From Pseudofulvibacter geojedonensis (lineage in GTDB: Bacteria > Bacteroidota > Bacteroidia > Flavobacteriales > Flavobacteriaceae): DNA of 64,000 nucleotides. The DNA lies in NCBI RefSeq assembly GCF_042675745.1, contig NZ_JBHTJM010000005.1, positions 62,001-126,000 on the forward strand, in the 5' to 3' direction. Positions 56,679 to 63,746 of the stretch are shown here, one piece after another; the stretch's first letter is position 1; each line of letters begins with the position of its first letter. The notes under the pieces are model-generated. The model was given only the letters and a program-made list of their open reading frames with translations. It was not told where the DNA came from and did not search any database. Made by a program: the position numbers and the translations under genes.

Positions 56679-57606
56679 CGTCTTCTAATTCAGTTAACAG
56701 ATGGGTGTATATCTGGGTAGCCTCGATAGACGCATGTCCCAAAAACTTTTGAATCTTTTTAAGTTTCATACCAGATTGTAGAAAGTGAGTCGCAATACAA
56801 TGTCTCAACGTATGCGGCGTTACATGTTTACTGGTGATGTTTTTGTCTTCAGTTGATTTGAGTATAGATTTCAATCTATTTGAGAATGTTTGACCACTCA
56901 TTCGCCTACCATATTGATTCACAAATAAAGCCTTAGATTTTTTAGATATTCCAAACTGAGGTCTTGCTTCATAAAGATAGTCCTCCAGTATTCTCTTGTT
57001 ACGGTCATTGATAACCACAAAACGTTCTTTACTCTTTTTAGCATGACGAACATGTATCAAGTTTTTATTAAACTTAACGTCATTTACATCAAGCTGAACA
57101 GCTTCATTTCGTCTTAACCCACATGAGTATAGAACTGTTAACAATGCCATATCACGAAGTCTATATTTAGCAGAGATGTGTGAATACTCACATGCTTCAA
57201 ATAGCTGTTCTATTTGTGCTACACTCAGGATATCCTTAGTAGTTAGATTGTCTACTTTCTCAGACTTCAGATGCACTCCAAAACTGAAATTAGCATCATG
57301 TTTGTTTAGGTATTCAACAAATAATTTAAGACTCTGAATATGTTTATTTAGAGCTTTGTTACTTAGAGCCCCACCGCGTTTTTGGTTCTTGCGAATGGAT
57401 AGTTGTTCGTAGTATTCAGATACTAATTTGGTAGTTATATACTCAATCCCTTCGTGTCCCAAAGTCTCCAGATAATGGAAGAATTCTCTTAAGTGTATCG
57501 GCATATAATAAACGGTTGTTGCGGCGTATCTTTCTGCTGTCAACCATGATTGGTAAGAGTCTATTAGTGCTCTAAAACTGTTGTTATATATTGGTAATGA
57601 TTTCAT
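56671..57606 (-). CDS. Tyrosine recombinase/integrase (XerC/D-like), intact
   Basis: 311 aa. The N-terminal SAM-like domain (QSWLTAERYAATTVYYMPIHLREF) is followed by a catalytic domain with all key residues: Arg in SCGLRRNEAV, HxLRH in HTLRHCIATHF, GH in LGHASIEATQIYTH, and the nucleophilic Tyr in QIYTH. It shares an 8-base overlap with the degenerate partner. The ATPase gene lies 80 bases upstream. It probably cuts and joins DNA at the ends of the surrounding element. Confidence 0.95.
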   Translation of the reverse strand: MKSLPIYNNSFRALIDSYQSWLTAERYAATTVYYMPIHLREFFHYLETLGHEGIEYITTKLVSEYYEQLSIRKNQKRGGALSNKALNKHIQSLKLFVEYLNKHDANFSFGVHLKSEKVDNLTTKDILSVAQIEQLFEACEYSHISAKYRLRDMALLTVLYSCGLRRNEAVQLDVNDVKFNKNLIHVRHAKKSKERFVVINDRNKRILEDYLYEARPQFGISKKSKALFVNQYGRRMSGQTFSNRLKSILKSTEDKNITSKHVTPHTLRHCIATHFLQSGMKLKKIQKFLGHASIEATQIYTHLLTELEDDD

Positions 57607-57686
57607 ATTGCTTTCTTTTAAATTAAAAATAGTGGCGAGGTGTCTGTTATCACCAGTATTTACTAGTGTTTAGCCTCGCCATTTTA

Positions 57687-59216
57687 CTATTGGCGAACCT
57701 CTGGCGGGTTGGCGATGTTATCAATGCATAACTGAAGTGCTTGTTCAATTGCATTATCAATAGATTCGAATTCATCTAATCCAGTTAAGTAATAACTAAA
57801 TGAATCGTCTGCACTTTCTCTAGATTTTGCTATGAATTGCTCTTCAACTAATAAATTGTGATACCTTCTTAGAGTGGTTTCAGGGATTCCAAACTCTTTT
57901 CTTATTTCTCTATTGGTAAAGAACCTCGAGTGCGTTGAATTTAAGTACTCTTTTAATCTATTTAGATAGTTTCTGGTAACGCCGTTTAGCGTGTCAGACT
58001 TTCTTAGAAGAACATCTTTAATGAGCGTATTAGCCATCTGAATATCTTCTAGTGTTGTTTCGATATAAGCCTCTCCAGTCGATTTATCATATTGTTCTTT
58101 GCGCTGGTGCTGGTGATAAAATGTAATCACCTCAATCAGTTGCAAATAGTGGATATTAGTACGTCTAGGCTTAAATACTGAACTTGGTAAAGCTAAGTGT
58201 TCAGCGAATGGATTAATAACCTTAATCGGCTTTAAAAGACGCTGCGCATTGCGTAATAACTTTGCTGCTTTTTCTTGTTCAGATTCGTCAACTTTACCCG
58301 CATAAATCATACGTTGATAAGCATTAATTCGCGCATCTTGTTCTTGGCTTTCATCTACATATAGTAGAAATGAACGATTGCTATTATCTTCATAAATTGA
58401 TTCCTGTGTGGTGCAACCTGATACACATACTGGACCTTCTACTACATATTGAACAGTTTTTCCAAAACCTCCAATACCTTTTTGTACGATTGATTTTGTG
58501 ATGCGTTTCTTTGTCTGTAGTTCGCGCAAGGGTAGTAGCCCAGATTCAGCACCGTCTAAGTCTTCTATCAGAATTAGTTTGTTTTTTAAATCACTTTGTC
58601 CATGATAGTAAAATGAATTAGCTGAAAGGCTTGTAAATTCCAATTTATGCTCAGGTGGTATTAAGTCTGCAACCTTGCTTTGCAAATGAGTCTTACCAGA
58701 ACCAGAAGAGCCAAAAATGATGCTATGTAATGGATTATTGGTTAACCTACTAGTATAGATTAAATACATCAGTTGTCGGTTGATTTCTTCACCTACAACA
58801 CCGCTTTGAGCGATAAGGCAATTGGTCTTCGCTAGAAGATCAATTGAGCTTAACAGCTCAATTGCTTCTTCTTGCTCATCCGCTGACAATTGATAACCAG
58901 CCGTAGATTCTGTTATTTCCTCTTCTCTGGTGCTGTTTCTCAACTCTTCCAGTTCATCAGTTAAAGTGATTAGAGTTTGTCTAACTGATAGGATTCCGAT
59001 TTCTAGTTCTTCAGACATCCGAACAACGAATCTTTCTGTTTGGTTTCCATTATATAAGTCTATATTATGCCTAATGGAATAGTTGCTATCAGGTTTGTTA
59101 ACCTTCAGTGTTACCCTTAATGTATCGTGAGAAGCGTAATCAATTCCACCAAGGATTGAGAAGTTTAATGCTTCGTATTCTGCTCTATACAAGTTTTCGT
59201 TTATTACTGTAATCAT
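57687..59216 (-). CDS. AAA+-like ATPase with C-terminal winged helix, mobile-element associated
   Basis: 509 aa. Walker A is GSSGSGKT (169-176), Walker B is LILIEDLDG (about 214-222), a sensor-1-like GCTTQ is near 267, and an arginine-finger candidate is in NRSFLLYVDE. Residues 415-470 form a winged helix (FFTNREIRKEFGIPETTLRRYHNLL). It resembles the helicase half of primase-helicase proteins of mobile elements, but no CHC2 zinc finger or TOPRIM is encoded here. A role in element replication or transposition targeting is inferred from the recombinases on both sides. Confidence 0.75.
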   Translation of the reverse strand: MITVINENLYRAEYEALNFSILGGIDYASHDTLRVTLKVNKPDSNYSIRHNIDLYNGNQTERFVVRMSEELEIGILSVRQTLITLTDELEELRNSTREEEITESTAGYQLSADEQEEAIELLSSIDLLAKTNCLIAQSGVVGEEINRQLMYLIYTSRLTNNPLHSIIFGSSGSGKTHLQSKVADLIPPEHKLEFTSLSANSFYYHGQSDLKNKLILIEDLDGAESGLLPLRELQTKKRITKSIVQKGIGGFGKTVQYVVEGPVCVSGCTTQESIYEDNSNRSFLLYVDESQEQDARINAYQRMIYAGKVDESEQEKAAKLLRNAQRLLKPIKVINPFAEHLALPSSVFKPRRTNIHYLQLIEVITFYHQHQRKEQYDKSTGEAYIETTLEDIQMANTLIKDVLLRKSDTLNGVTRNYLNRLKEYLNSTHSRFFTNREIRKEFGIPETTLRRYHNLLVEEQFIAKSRESADDSFSYYLTGLDEFESIDNAIEQALQLCIDNIANPPEVRQ

Positions 59217-59317
59217 AATGTTTTGTTTAATAATTAATATTTAATTTTTGGCATAGAAATGCCCGAACCAAATACCATGAGGACTAGTACCAAATGGATT
59301 TGATAAATTGTAATACA

Positions 59318-59340
59318 TAGGTCAAGACGTCTTTGACCTA
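59318..59340. promoter_or_regulatory. Palindrome upstream of the ATPase gene
   Basis: TAGGTCAAGACGTCTTTGACCTA is an almost perfect 23-base inverted repeat, 102 bases before the ATPase start. A dimeric regulator or recombinase accessory site is plausible. The remaining bases of 59217-59468 show no gene. Confidence 0.5.
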
Positions 59341-59468
59341 GATATTAATCGTTAAACTTGTGGTTGAAACTTATTTGATTTGAGGCTGAAGAGAAGAACA
59401 CTACTCCAGCCAACTATGTAAGTATAGGAGTCCAATTTGGATATAACAAATTTTAACCCAACTTTTTT

Positions 59469-60044
59469 TTACACGCTGAGGTATAAGTTGCTAATTTCTT
59501 GCTCTTTAATACCAAGGTAAATCTTAGTAGTATTGGGAGATGCATGATTAAATAGTTGTGATAATAGTAACAAGGCTCTATCTGAGTATTCATTCATTTC
59601 CCAAACTCTTCGACCCAACGTTTTTCTCATGAAGTGACTACTGAATTGTCCTTTAATTCCGTATTTAGTAAATATCTGTTTCAGTTTATTGTTAACGTAT
59701 TGTACGCTTACTGGTTTATTACCGAAACGATTCACGAACATATATTGGTCTAACTCTGGATTAATCTTGGCAAATAACCGATTCAGTATTTCGTGTAACT
59801 CTGGGTTAATAGTAATACGACGTTCTTTTTTTGTCTTCTTCTCTATAATGGTAAAATATTCTTGGTTAATAACATCACACCATCTTAATTGAAGTAAATC
59901 GGATATACGCAAACCTATATAAGAACCCGTTGCAATTAATAACGCAAATTTTAAATCGCCATCACGTTCTAATTTCAATACTGTCGTTTGCATGTCATTC
60001 CACGGTAAAAAATCTGATTTCGTTTTCTGTCCTAATAAACTCAT
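59469..60044 (-). CDS. Catalytic-domain-only tyrosine recombinase
   Basis: 191 aa consisting of just the recombinase catalytic domain. Arg is in YIGLRISDLLQLRW, the beta-hairpin Lys region is IIEKKTKKERRI, the HxxR box is SHFMRKTLGRRVW, the late His is in FNHASPNTT, and the Tyr is in KIYLGI. The usual SAM-like N-terminal arm is absent, and the upstream sequence has no frame for it. Short recombinases of this kind occur on Bacteroidota plasmids and conjugative elements. It faces the same way as the ATPase and recombinase pair. Confidence 0.88.
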   Translation of the reverse strand: MSLLGQKTKSDFLPWNDMQTTVLKLERDGDLKFALLIATGSYIGLRISDLLQLRWCDVINQEYFTIIEKKTKKERRITINPELHEILNRLFAKINPELDQYMFVNRFGNKPVSVQYVNNKLKQIFTKYGIKGQFSSHFMRKTLGRRVWEMNEYSDRALLLLSQLFNHASPNTTKIYLGIKEQEISNLYLSV

Positions 60045-60392
60045 AATTCTGGTTTTTATGTTTCACTTACCTTAGCCATTTCGCTAAAAAAAAGTTACTG
60101 TGATTACTATTTTTTTGATACGTCTTGAAACCCTTGTTTTTGCTGGGTTTCTTGTTTTTTATTTCACTTCGTTTGAAAAGTGAAACATTTGCTTGGGCCA
60201 ATAATAATAAATCGAAATAGGCCTACAATGGCTTGACGGCCAGTTTCTTGGCCAATTTTCTCAAAATATTTTTAGAATTGTTAATCAATTTGAATATCTA
60301 CCAATGTAAAAAGCCTGAAAATCAATGAAAATCAAGCTCTTTAAAGAAACATTTGAAGCAATGTTATACAAAGTAGGAACAATAAAACATAG

Positions 60393-60536
60393 CTATTGGT
60401 ACGTTCTTGCAAGTTTTTCAACGTGCTGAACCCATTTATCGAAGTCTTCAACGTTTCTAAAGGTTAACGGATATTTAATTTCGTTACTGGAGTGAACCAC
60501 TCTTTTAAGTTGGTCTAAGGTTAGTATTAGTTTCAT
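60393..60536 (-). CDS. Small ORF, 47 aa
   Basis: ATG at 60534-60536, stop at 60393-60395. The sequence reads MKLILTLDQLKRVVHSSNEI, then KYPLTFRNVEDF and KWVQHVEKLARTYQ. It has an even amino-acid mix and amphipathic helices, unlike a random AT-rich frame. It overlaps the end of another small frame (60505-60618). One ACTGGAGTG repeat lies inside it. Too short for family assignment. Confidence 0.4.
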   Translation of the reverse strand: MKLILTLDQLKRVVHSSNEIKYPLTFRNVEDFDKWVQHVEKLARTYQ

Positions 60537-60937
60537 ATTCTTGTTTATCTATAAATATCAACTGAGGTGGTTTTACTTTTATAATTGCCAGATTTTTTGA
60601 TAAATTTTTAAAAGCCATATCATAGGCTTTATTTAGCTTAATATTATTGAGGTAATATAAACGCGGTAACGCTGAAGTTTAGTTTTAACTCTTTATAATT
60701 AACGCCCTGCCCCCCCGTATCTGGGGTACCCCCGTGGCTGGTTGTTCTATTTCTACTGGAGTGTTTCAGCTGAGCTATATATCCTTTTTACACTGGAGTG
60801 AGGTTAGTTGTTTAACAATTAATATACGTCGCTTACGCGCCGTTTAATTAACTACTGGAGTGTTATTTATTCTTACTCAGTCGCTCTCGCTCCTAATCCT
60901 AATTACTGAGGTGATTTTTATCTTATTTACTGGAGTA
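60486..60937. repeat. Seven direct repeats of ACTGGAGTG
   Basis: Copies begin at 60486, 60561 (ACTGAGGTG), 60755, 60792, 60854, 60905 (ACTGAGGTG) and 60929 (ACTGGAGTA), all in the same orientation. Spacing is irregular (24 to 194 bases). Such clusters in AT-rich DNA next to a Rep-like gene resemble iterons, but irregular spacing is atypical. Confidence 0.6.
60505..60618 (-). CDS. Small ORF, 37 aa, overlapping the next one
   Basis: ATG at 60616-60618. It reads MAFKNLSKNLAIIKVKPPQL then IFIDKQEYETNTNLRPT. The open frame continues upstream without a start (TSALPRLYYLNNIKLNKAYD), so it may be longer with an unusual start or be a remnant. It overlaps the 47-aa frame by 32 bases. Confidence 0.3.
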   Translation of the reverse strand: MAFKNLSKNLAIIKVKPPQLIFIDKQEYETNTNLRPT

Positions 60938-60997
60938 TTTTACTTCTCTTCTAAATTAAAATCAAATTTATTCATTCATTAAACACGTTGGAATGTG

Positions 60998-61100
60998 GGT
61001 GCACTTAAGGTGCACCACTTCCATAAGTGGTTTTATATAATACTTATATAGTATAGTGTTCAATTTTTAACCCAATAATTGGGTAAATAATTAACCCAAT
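60998..61100. repeat. Cluster of three short palindromes and a direct repeat
   Basis: GGTGCAC/GTGCACC (60998-61016), CCACTT/AAGTGG (61015-61030), and ACCCAA/TTGGGT (61070-61084), with TTAACCCAA repeated at 61091-61099. All within 260 bases of the winged-helix gene start; they may be binding sites for its product. Confidence 0.55.
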
Positions 61101-61194
61101 CCAGTAATAAGAAAAAAAAATAAGAAATTTTCAGAAAACACTTGACACTTAGGTTTTTGTTATATATAATAAGTTTATCAACATGCGGGGAATC

Positions 61195-61215
61195 CCTCCA
61201 GCTTGCAACTGGAGG
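61195..61215. promoter_or_regulatory. Hairpin in the leader of the winged-helix gene
   Basis: CCTCCAG (61195-61201) pairs with CTGGAGG (61209-61215) around a seven-base loop, followed by TTTTACC. It ends about 40 bases before the 61257 ATG. It could act as an attenuator or an operator. The inner CTGGAG is shared with the repeats to its left. Confidence 0.5.
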
Positions 61216-61256
61216 TTTTACCTTCCTCGTAGTGTTAGACATAATAAAAAGGTAAT

Positions 61257-62069
61257 ATGAAAGGAATTACTAACAAAGAAGCGTACGCTTACGACAATGA
61301 GAATGGAAACTTCTCTACAATTAAGAATGCAATATTGTATGATAAAAAATTAACTGCTCTTGCAAAAATTATATTTATGAGTATCATGAATGATTCAATA
61401 GATTACTATATAAGTCAAGGTTTATTGATTAAAAGATTTGGTGAATCTAGATATAAAATTAGAAAGGGGTTAAAAAATTTAGAAAAGAACGGTTATCTAA
61501 AAAGAAAACTAAATAATAGAATCGAAGAGGGTTGTAAATTTAAAGGTCACTACTATATTTTATCAGAATATGGTAATTTGAATAAAGATGTTAACCCTGA
61601 TGGCGCTGTCGAATTCATAATAGAAGAACCAATAGTGACTATAGAAGAAAACCAACAAGAATTTCTTATCTATTTAGATGAACTTGGAGAATATATTGAA
61701 ATTGAAGAATTTAACCGAAAGTTTTATGAGGAAATGGATAGATGTAGTGATGGTTTAATAACTGATTTTGAAGAATTAAGAGAAGTTATTAAACCTATTC
61801 TAAAGAAAGAGAAACAAAAAATATATAAGGAATTATTATCAGTTACAGAGAAAAAAGCTCCGAATTACTCACAAAAAGCTCAGACTAAGTTTGAAAAATA
61901 TTTAAAGAAATTAGTGTTTGATAAAAATGAAATACCAGAGCGTAAATTAGTTTCTAGCAAATGGTTGGCATTTCAATGTGAATATCCAGCTAAACAAAAA
62001 ATAGACCATGAAACAATGGTTCAAGATAGAATGAGTGAAGCAATGGCTGACGGCGATTATGATTTTTAA
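61257..62069 (+). CDS. Winged-helix replication-initiator-like protein
   Basis: 270 aa. Residues about 15-105 form a winged-helix domain typical of plasmid/phage replication proteins: FSTIKNAILYDKKLTALAKI, then KRFGESRYKIRKGLKNLEKNGYLKRK and the wing KFKGHYYILSEYGN. The rest is acidic and then lysine-rich helical, ending in HETMVQDRMSEAMADGDYDF. I cannot place it in a named family. It is the only gene in the element on the plus strand and is preceded by the repeat-rich region, as Rep genes often are. Confidence 0.6.
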   Translation: MKGITNKEAYAYDNENGNFSTIKNAILYDKKLTALAKIIFMSIMNDSIDYYISQGLLIKRFGESRYKIRKGLKNLEKNGYLKRKLNNRIEEGCKFKGHYYILSEYGNLNKDVNPDGAVEFIIEEPIVTIEENQQEFLIYLDELGEYIEIEEFNRKFYEEMDRCSDGLITDFEELREVIKPILKKEKQKIYKELLSVTEKKAPNYSQKAQTKFEKYLKKLVFDKNEIPERKLVSSKWLAFQCEYPAKQKIDHETMVQDRMSEAMADGDYDF

Positions 62070-62089
62070 TACTAAAGTATAACGCAAAT

Positions 62090-62117
62090 AAAAGGACTCT
62101 TAATTGAGTCCTTTTTT
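62090..62117 (+). terminator. Terminator after the winged-helix gene
   Basis: A 10-bp stem AAAAGGACTC (62090-62099) with GAGTCCTTTT (62106-62115) and a T-run, 20 bases after the stop. Confidence 0.9.
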
Positions 62118-62127
62118 AGTTAGTATT

Positions 62128-62159
62128 GGATTTAGAATCCGCGAAGCGGATCTAAATCC
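62128..62159. repeat. Long hairpin near candidate right end of the element
   Basis: GGATTTAG-A-ATCCGC (62128-62142) pairs with GCGGAT-CTAAATCC (62146-62159) around GAA, with one bulged base. It lacks a T-run, so a recombination or binding site is as likely as a terminator. Confidence 0.7.
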
Positions 62160-62202
62160 TTTATTATTTACGGTTTACAAAAACCCTCGCCGCCGCAGTG
62201 AT

Positions 62203-62212
62203 ATAACCCCAG
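62203..62212. repeat. Candidate right end of mobile element (ATAACCCCAG)
   Basis: The exact inverse of 55767-55776. It lies next to GCCGCCGCAG, another GC-rich short stretch, in the 165-base gap between the winged-helix gene and the lipoprotein genes. Confidence 0.35.
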
Positions 62213-62234
62213 TCTGAAGCTATTCAATGTTATA

Positions 62235-62729
62235 CTAATGATTCCAGCCTCTATAAATATCATAGTCACCTTTCCTAAAAGATTTAACACCTCCAGTGTT
62301 CTTTTCGTATTTAACCGTTAATGTTTCAAATCCACTATTGTCATAATCGACTTCAAATATCCATTTAATAGCCCTGTGATTTGCACTAACCTCAGATAAA
62401 GCATTTGTTTCATGCTTAACTAATCTAAGCTCTCCAGAACCAATCCTTTTCCATTCTGGGTTAATATTACTTCTTGACCAAGCAGTAACTGTATTACCTT
62501 CTATTAATAATCTACGCTCCCAACCTGTACCATTAGTAACATAATATGCGCTAGAAGCTATTTGGTCTTGAGCCGTGTACCATTTTCCTTGCATACCTTC
62601 TCTTACAGAGGCTTCACTATTCCAGTCCTTAACTTGTATATATTTGGATTCACTATCACTGCTACAGTTCTTAAATAAGAATAACATAATAGTTGTTGCA
62701 AAGAGTAAAGTTCCTAATATATTTTTCAT
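62235..62729 (-). CDS. Hypothetical lipoprotein
   Basis: 164 aa with an SPII signal (LFATTIMLFLFKNC, cysteine near residue 22). The mature domain begins with VREGMQGKWYTAQDQIAS and has a beta-rich body (WERRLLIEGNTVTAWSRSN, FEVDYDNSGFETLTVKYE). The GKWY opening suggests a lipocalin-like small barrel. It is encoded 2 bases after a second lipoprotein gene. Function unknown. Confidence 0.65.
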   Translation of the reverse strand: MKNILGTLLFATTIMLFLFKNCSSDSESKYIQVKDWNSEASVREGMQGKWYTAQDQIASSAYYVTNGTGWERRLLIEGNTVTAWSRSNINPEWKRIGSGELRLVKHETNALSEVSANHRAIKWIFEVDYDNSGFETLTVKYEKNTGGVKSFRKGDYDIYRGWNH

Positions 62730-62731
62730 AA

Positions 62732-63172
62732 TTAATCTTCTTTTATTTTATAGTATTCCTTTTTGATTGTCTCTCCAGACATAGAAATATATTTTTTTCT
62801 TACATAGAACGTTTGTGATGCATCATCGTAGTTTATATAACTAATGTTTGCAGTTCCATAATCTCGTAGGAGGATTTGTTCACCAATGGTTAAGCTATAT
62901 ATAAATGATACAGGGGAAATACCAGCATTATAAATCGTCAGTTCATATTCAAAATCACTAATAAAATCAATCTCCTTGCGGTTATAATACGCAACTGGAA
63001 CAGCAAATTCATCAGCTGGATTTGATTGTTCAGTTATGGTTTGAAACAATACCCATTTATTAGCTTGTAAGGTTGCTAAGGTAGAATTACTTGGACTTGA
63101 TGGATTGCTATCATCTGATGAACAAGAGGCAAATACAAGCGTTATAATGGCTAATATGAATAGTCTTTTCAT
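62732..63172 (-). CDS. Hypothetical lipoprotein (lipocalin-like)
   Basis: 146 aa. SPII signal LFILAIITLVFASC with the lipid-anchored cysteine near residue 17, then the SSDDSNPSSPSNS spacer typical of Bacteroidota surface lipoproteins. A beta-rich domain follows, with LQANKWVLFQTITEQSNP at its start, as in lipocalin-like DUFs. It is paired with the lipoprotein at 62235-62729 and preceded by a small membrane protein gene 10 bases away. Function unknown. Confidence 0.68.
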   Translation of the reverse strand: MKRLFILAIITLVFASCSSDDSNPSSPSNSTLATLQANKWVLFQTITEQSNPADEFAVPVAYYNRKEIDFISDFEYELTIYNAGISPVSFIYSLTIGEQILLRDYGTANISYINYDDASQTFYVRKKYISMSGETIKKEYYKIKED

Positions 63173-63182
63173 TGTATAATGA

Positions 63183-63401
63183 TTATTGGTTTTTAAATGA
63201 TTTAATGATAGTTACGACTAGAAATATGATAGGATAAACAACTATGTATACTGCCAATTGGAATACCCATCCCAGTAACGACCAAAATAAATTCTCGCTG
63301 GTATAATCTGCCATGTAGGTCGCGTTATGCACAGTTTTGGCGCGGGCAAACTTATCTAGTACCTGAGCATATTCGTTAACTGAGTAGTTATTTAATTTCA
63401 T
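63183..63401 (-). CDS. Small membrane protein
   Basis: 72 aa with a charged, helical first half (SVNEYAQVLDKFARAKTVHN) and one strong C-terminal hydrophobic segment (VFQLAVYIVVYPIIFLVVTIIKS). It is first in a three-gene leftward unit with two lipoproteins. A TATATTTG box on the minus strand 23 bases before its start suggests the promoter of the unit. No family recognised. Confidence 0.6.
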   Translation of the reverse strand: MKLNNYSVNEYAQVLDKFARAKTVHNATYMADYTSENLFWSLLGWVFQLAVYIVVYPIIFLVVTIIKSFKNQ

Positions 63402-63423
63402 TGTTTTAGCCTTTGGTTATGGC

Positions 63424-63451
63424 CAAATATATAATATTATTGCCGAACAAA
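63424..63451 (-). promoter_or_regulatory. Bacteroidota-type promoter for the lipoprotein unit
   Basis: Minus strand: TTTG (63451-63448), 16 bases, then a perfect TAnnTTTG box TATATTTG (63431-63424). The start codon of the small membrane protein follows 23 bases later. Confidence 0.5.
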
Positions 63452-63506
63452 CAACCCCTTTTATACAATCCCTAACAAACCAAGCATATTCTTCAACTTT
63501 GTGTAT

Positions 63507-63746
63507 ATGCCAAGACAAAGAAAAAAACCAATACCACCTGAGGTAATTAAATTCGGAAAAAAGGTTAAAGAATTACGTCAAGAACGTGAGATGTCCCAAA
63601 TGGATGTTGGCGCTGCAATGAGTATTGATAGAGAAAATATTAGAAAGTACGAGAAAGGAATTCAAGAACCAAAACTTTCTACGGTTATTAAATTTGCGAA
63701 AGTATTTGAAGTAAGTTTTGATGAACTTTTAAATTTAGAGGACTAA
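63507..63746 (+). CDS. XRE-family transcriptional regulator
   Basis: 79 aa from the ATG at 63507; a GTG six bases earlier is also possible. It is a single Cro/C1-type HTH (KVKELRQEREMSQMDVGAAMSIDRENIRKYEKGIQEPKLSTVIKFAKVFEVSFDELL) with a basic N-terminal arm. Its stop codon is followed immediately by the GTG of a P-loop NTPase gene, so the two form an operon. It is divergent from the small membrane protein unit. It probably represses its own operon. Confidence 0.9.
   Translation: MPRQRKKPIPPEVIKFGKKVKELRQEREMSQMDVGAAMSIDRENIRKYEKGIQEPKLSTVIKFAKVFEVSFDELLNLED

Larger units (their letters stand above)
60045..61256. other. 1.2-kb repeat- and palindrome-rich non-coding region
   Basis: No frame longer than 60 codons here looks like a gene, apart from two small overlapping minus-strand frames (60393-60618). 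The interval holds several hairpins: GAAACCC/GGGTTTC near 60128, TTTCACTT/AAGTGAAA near 60170, and those at 60998-61215. It also has seven short direct repeats (60486-60937) and a locally GC-rich patch (60710-60745). By position it could be an origin of replication or transfer and the recombination site of the element. Confidence 0.6.

Noticed and set aside
61060..61242. 60-codon minus-strand frame before the winged-helix gene
   Set aside because: It runs through the leader hairpin and palindromes, has a poly-F/I tail and no ribosome-binding site; probably chance.
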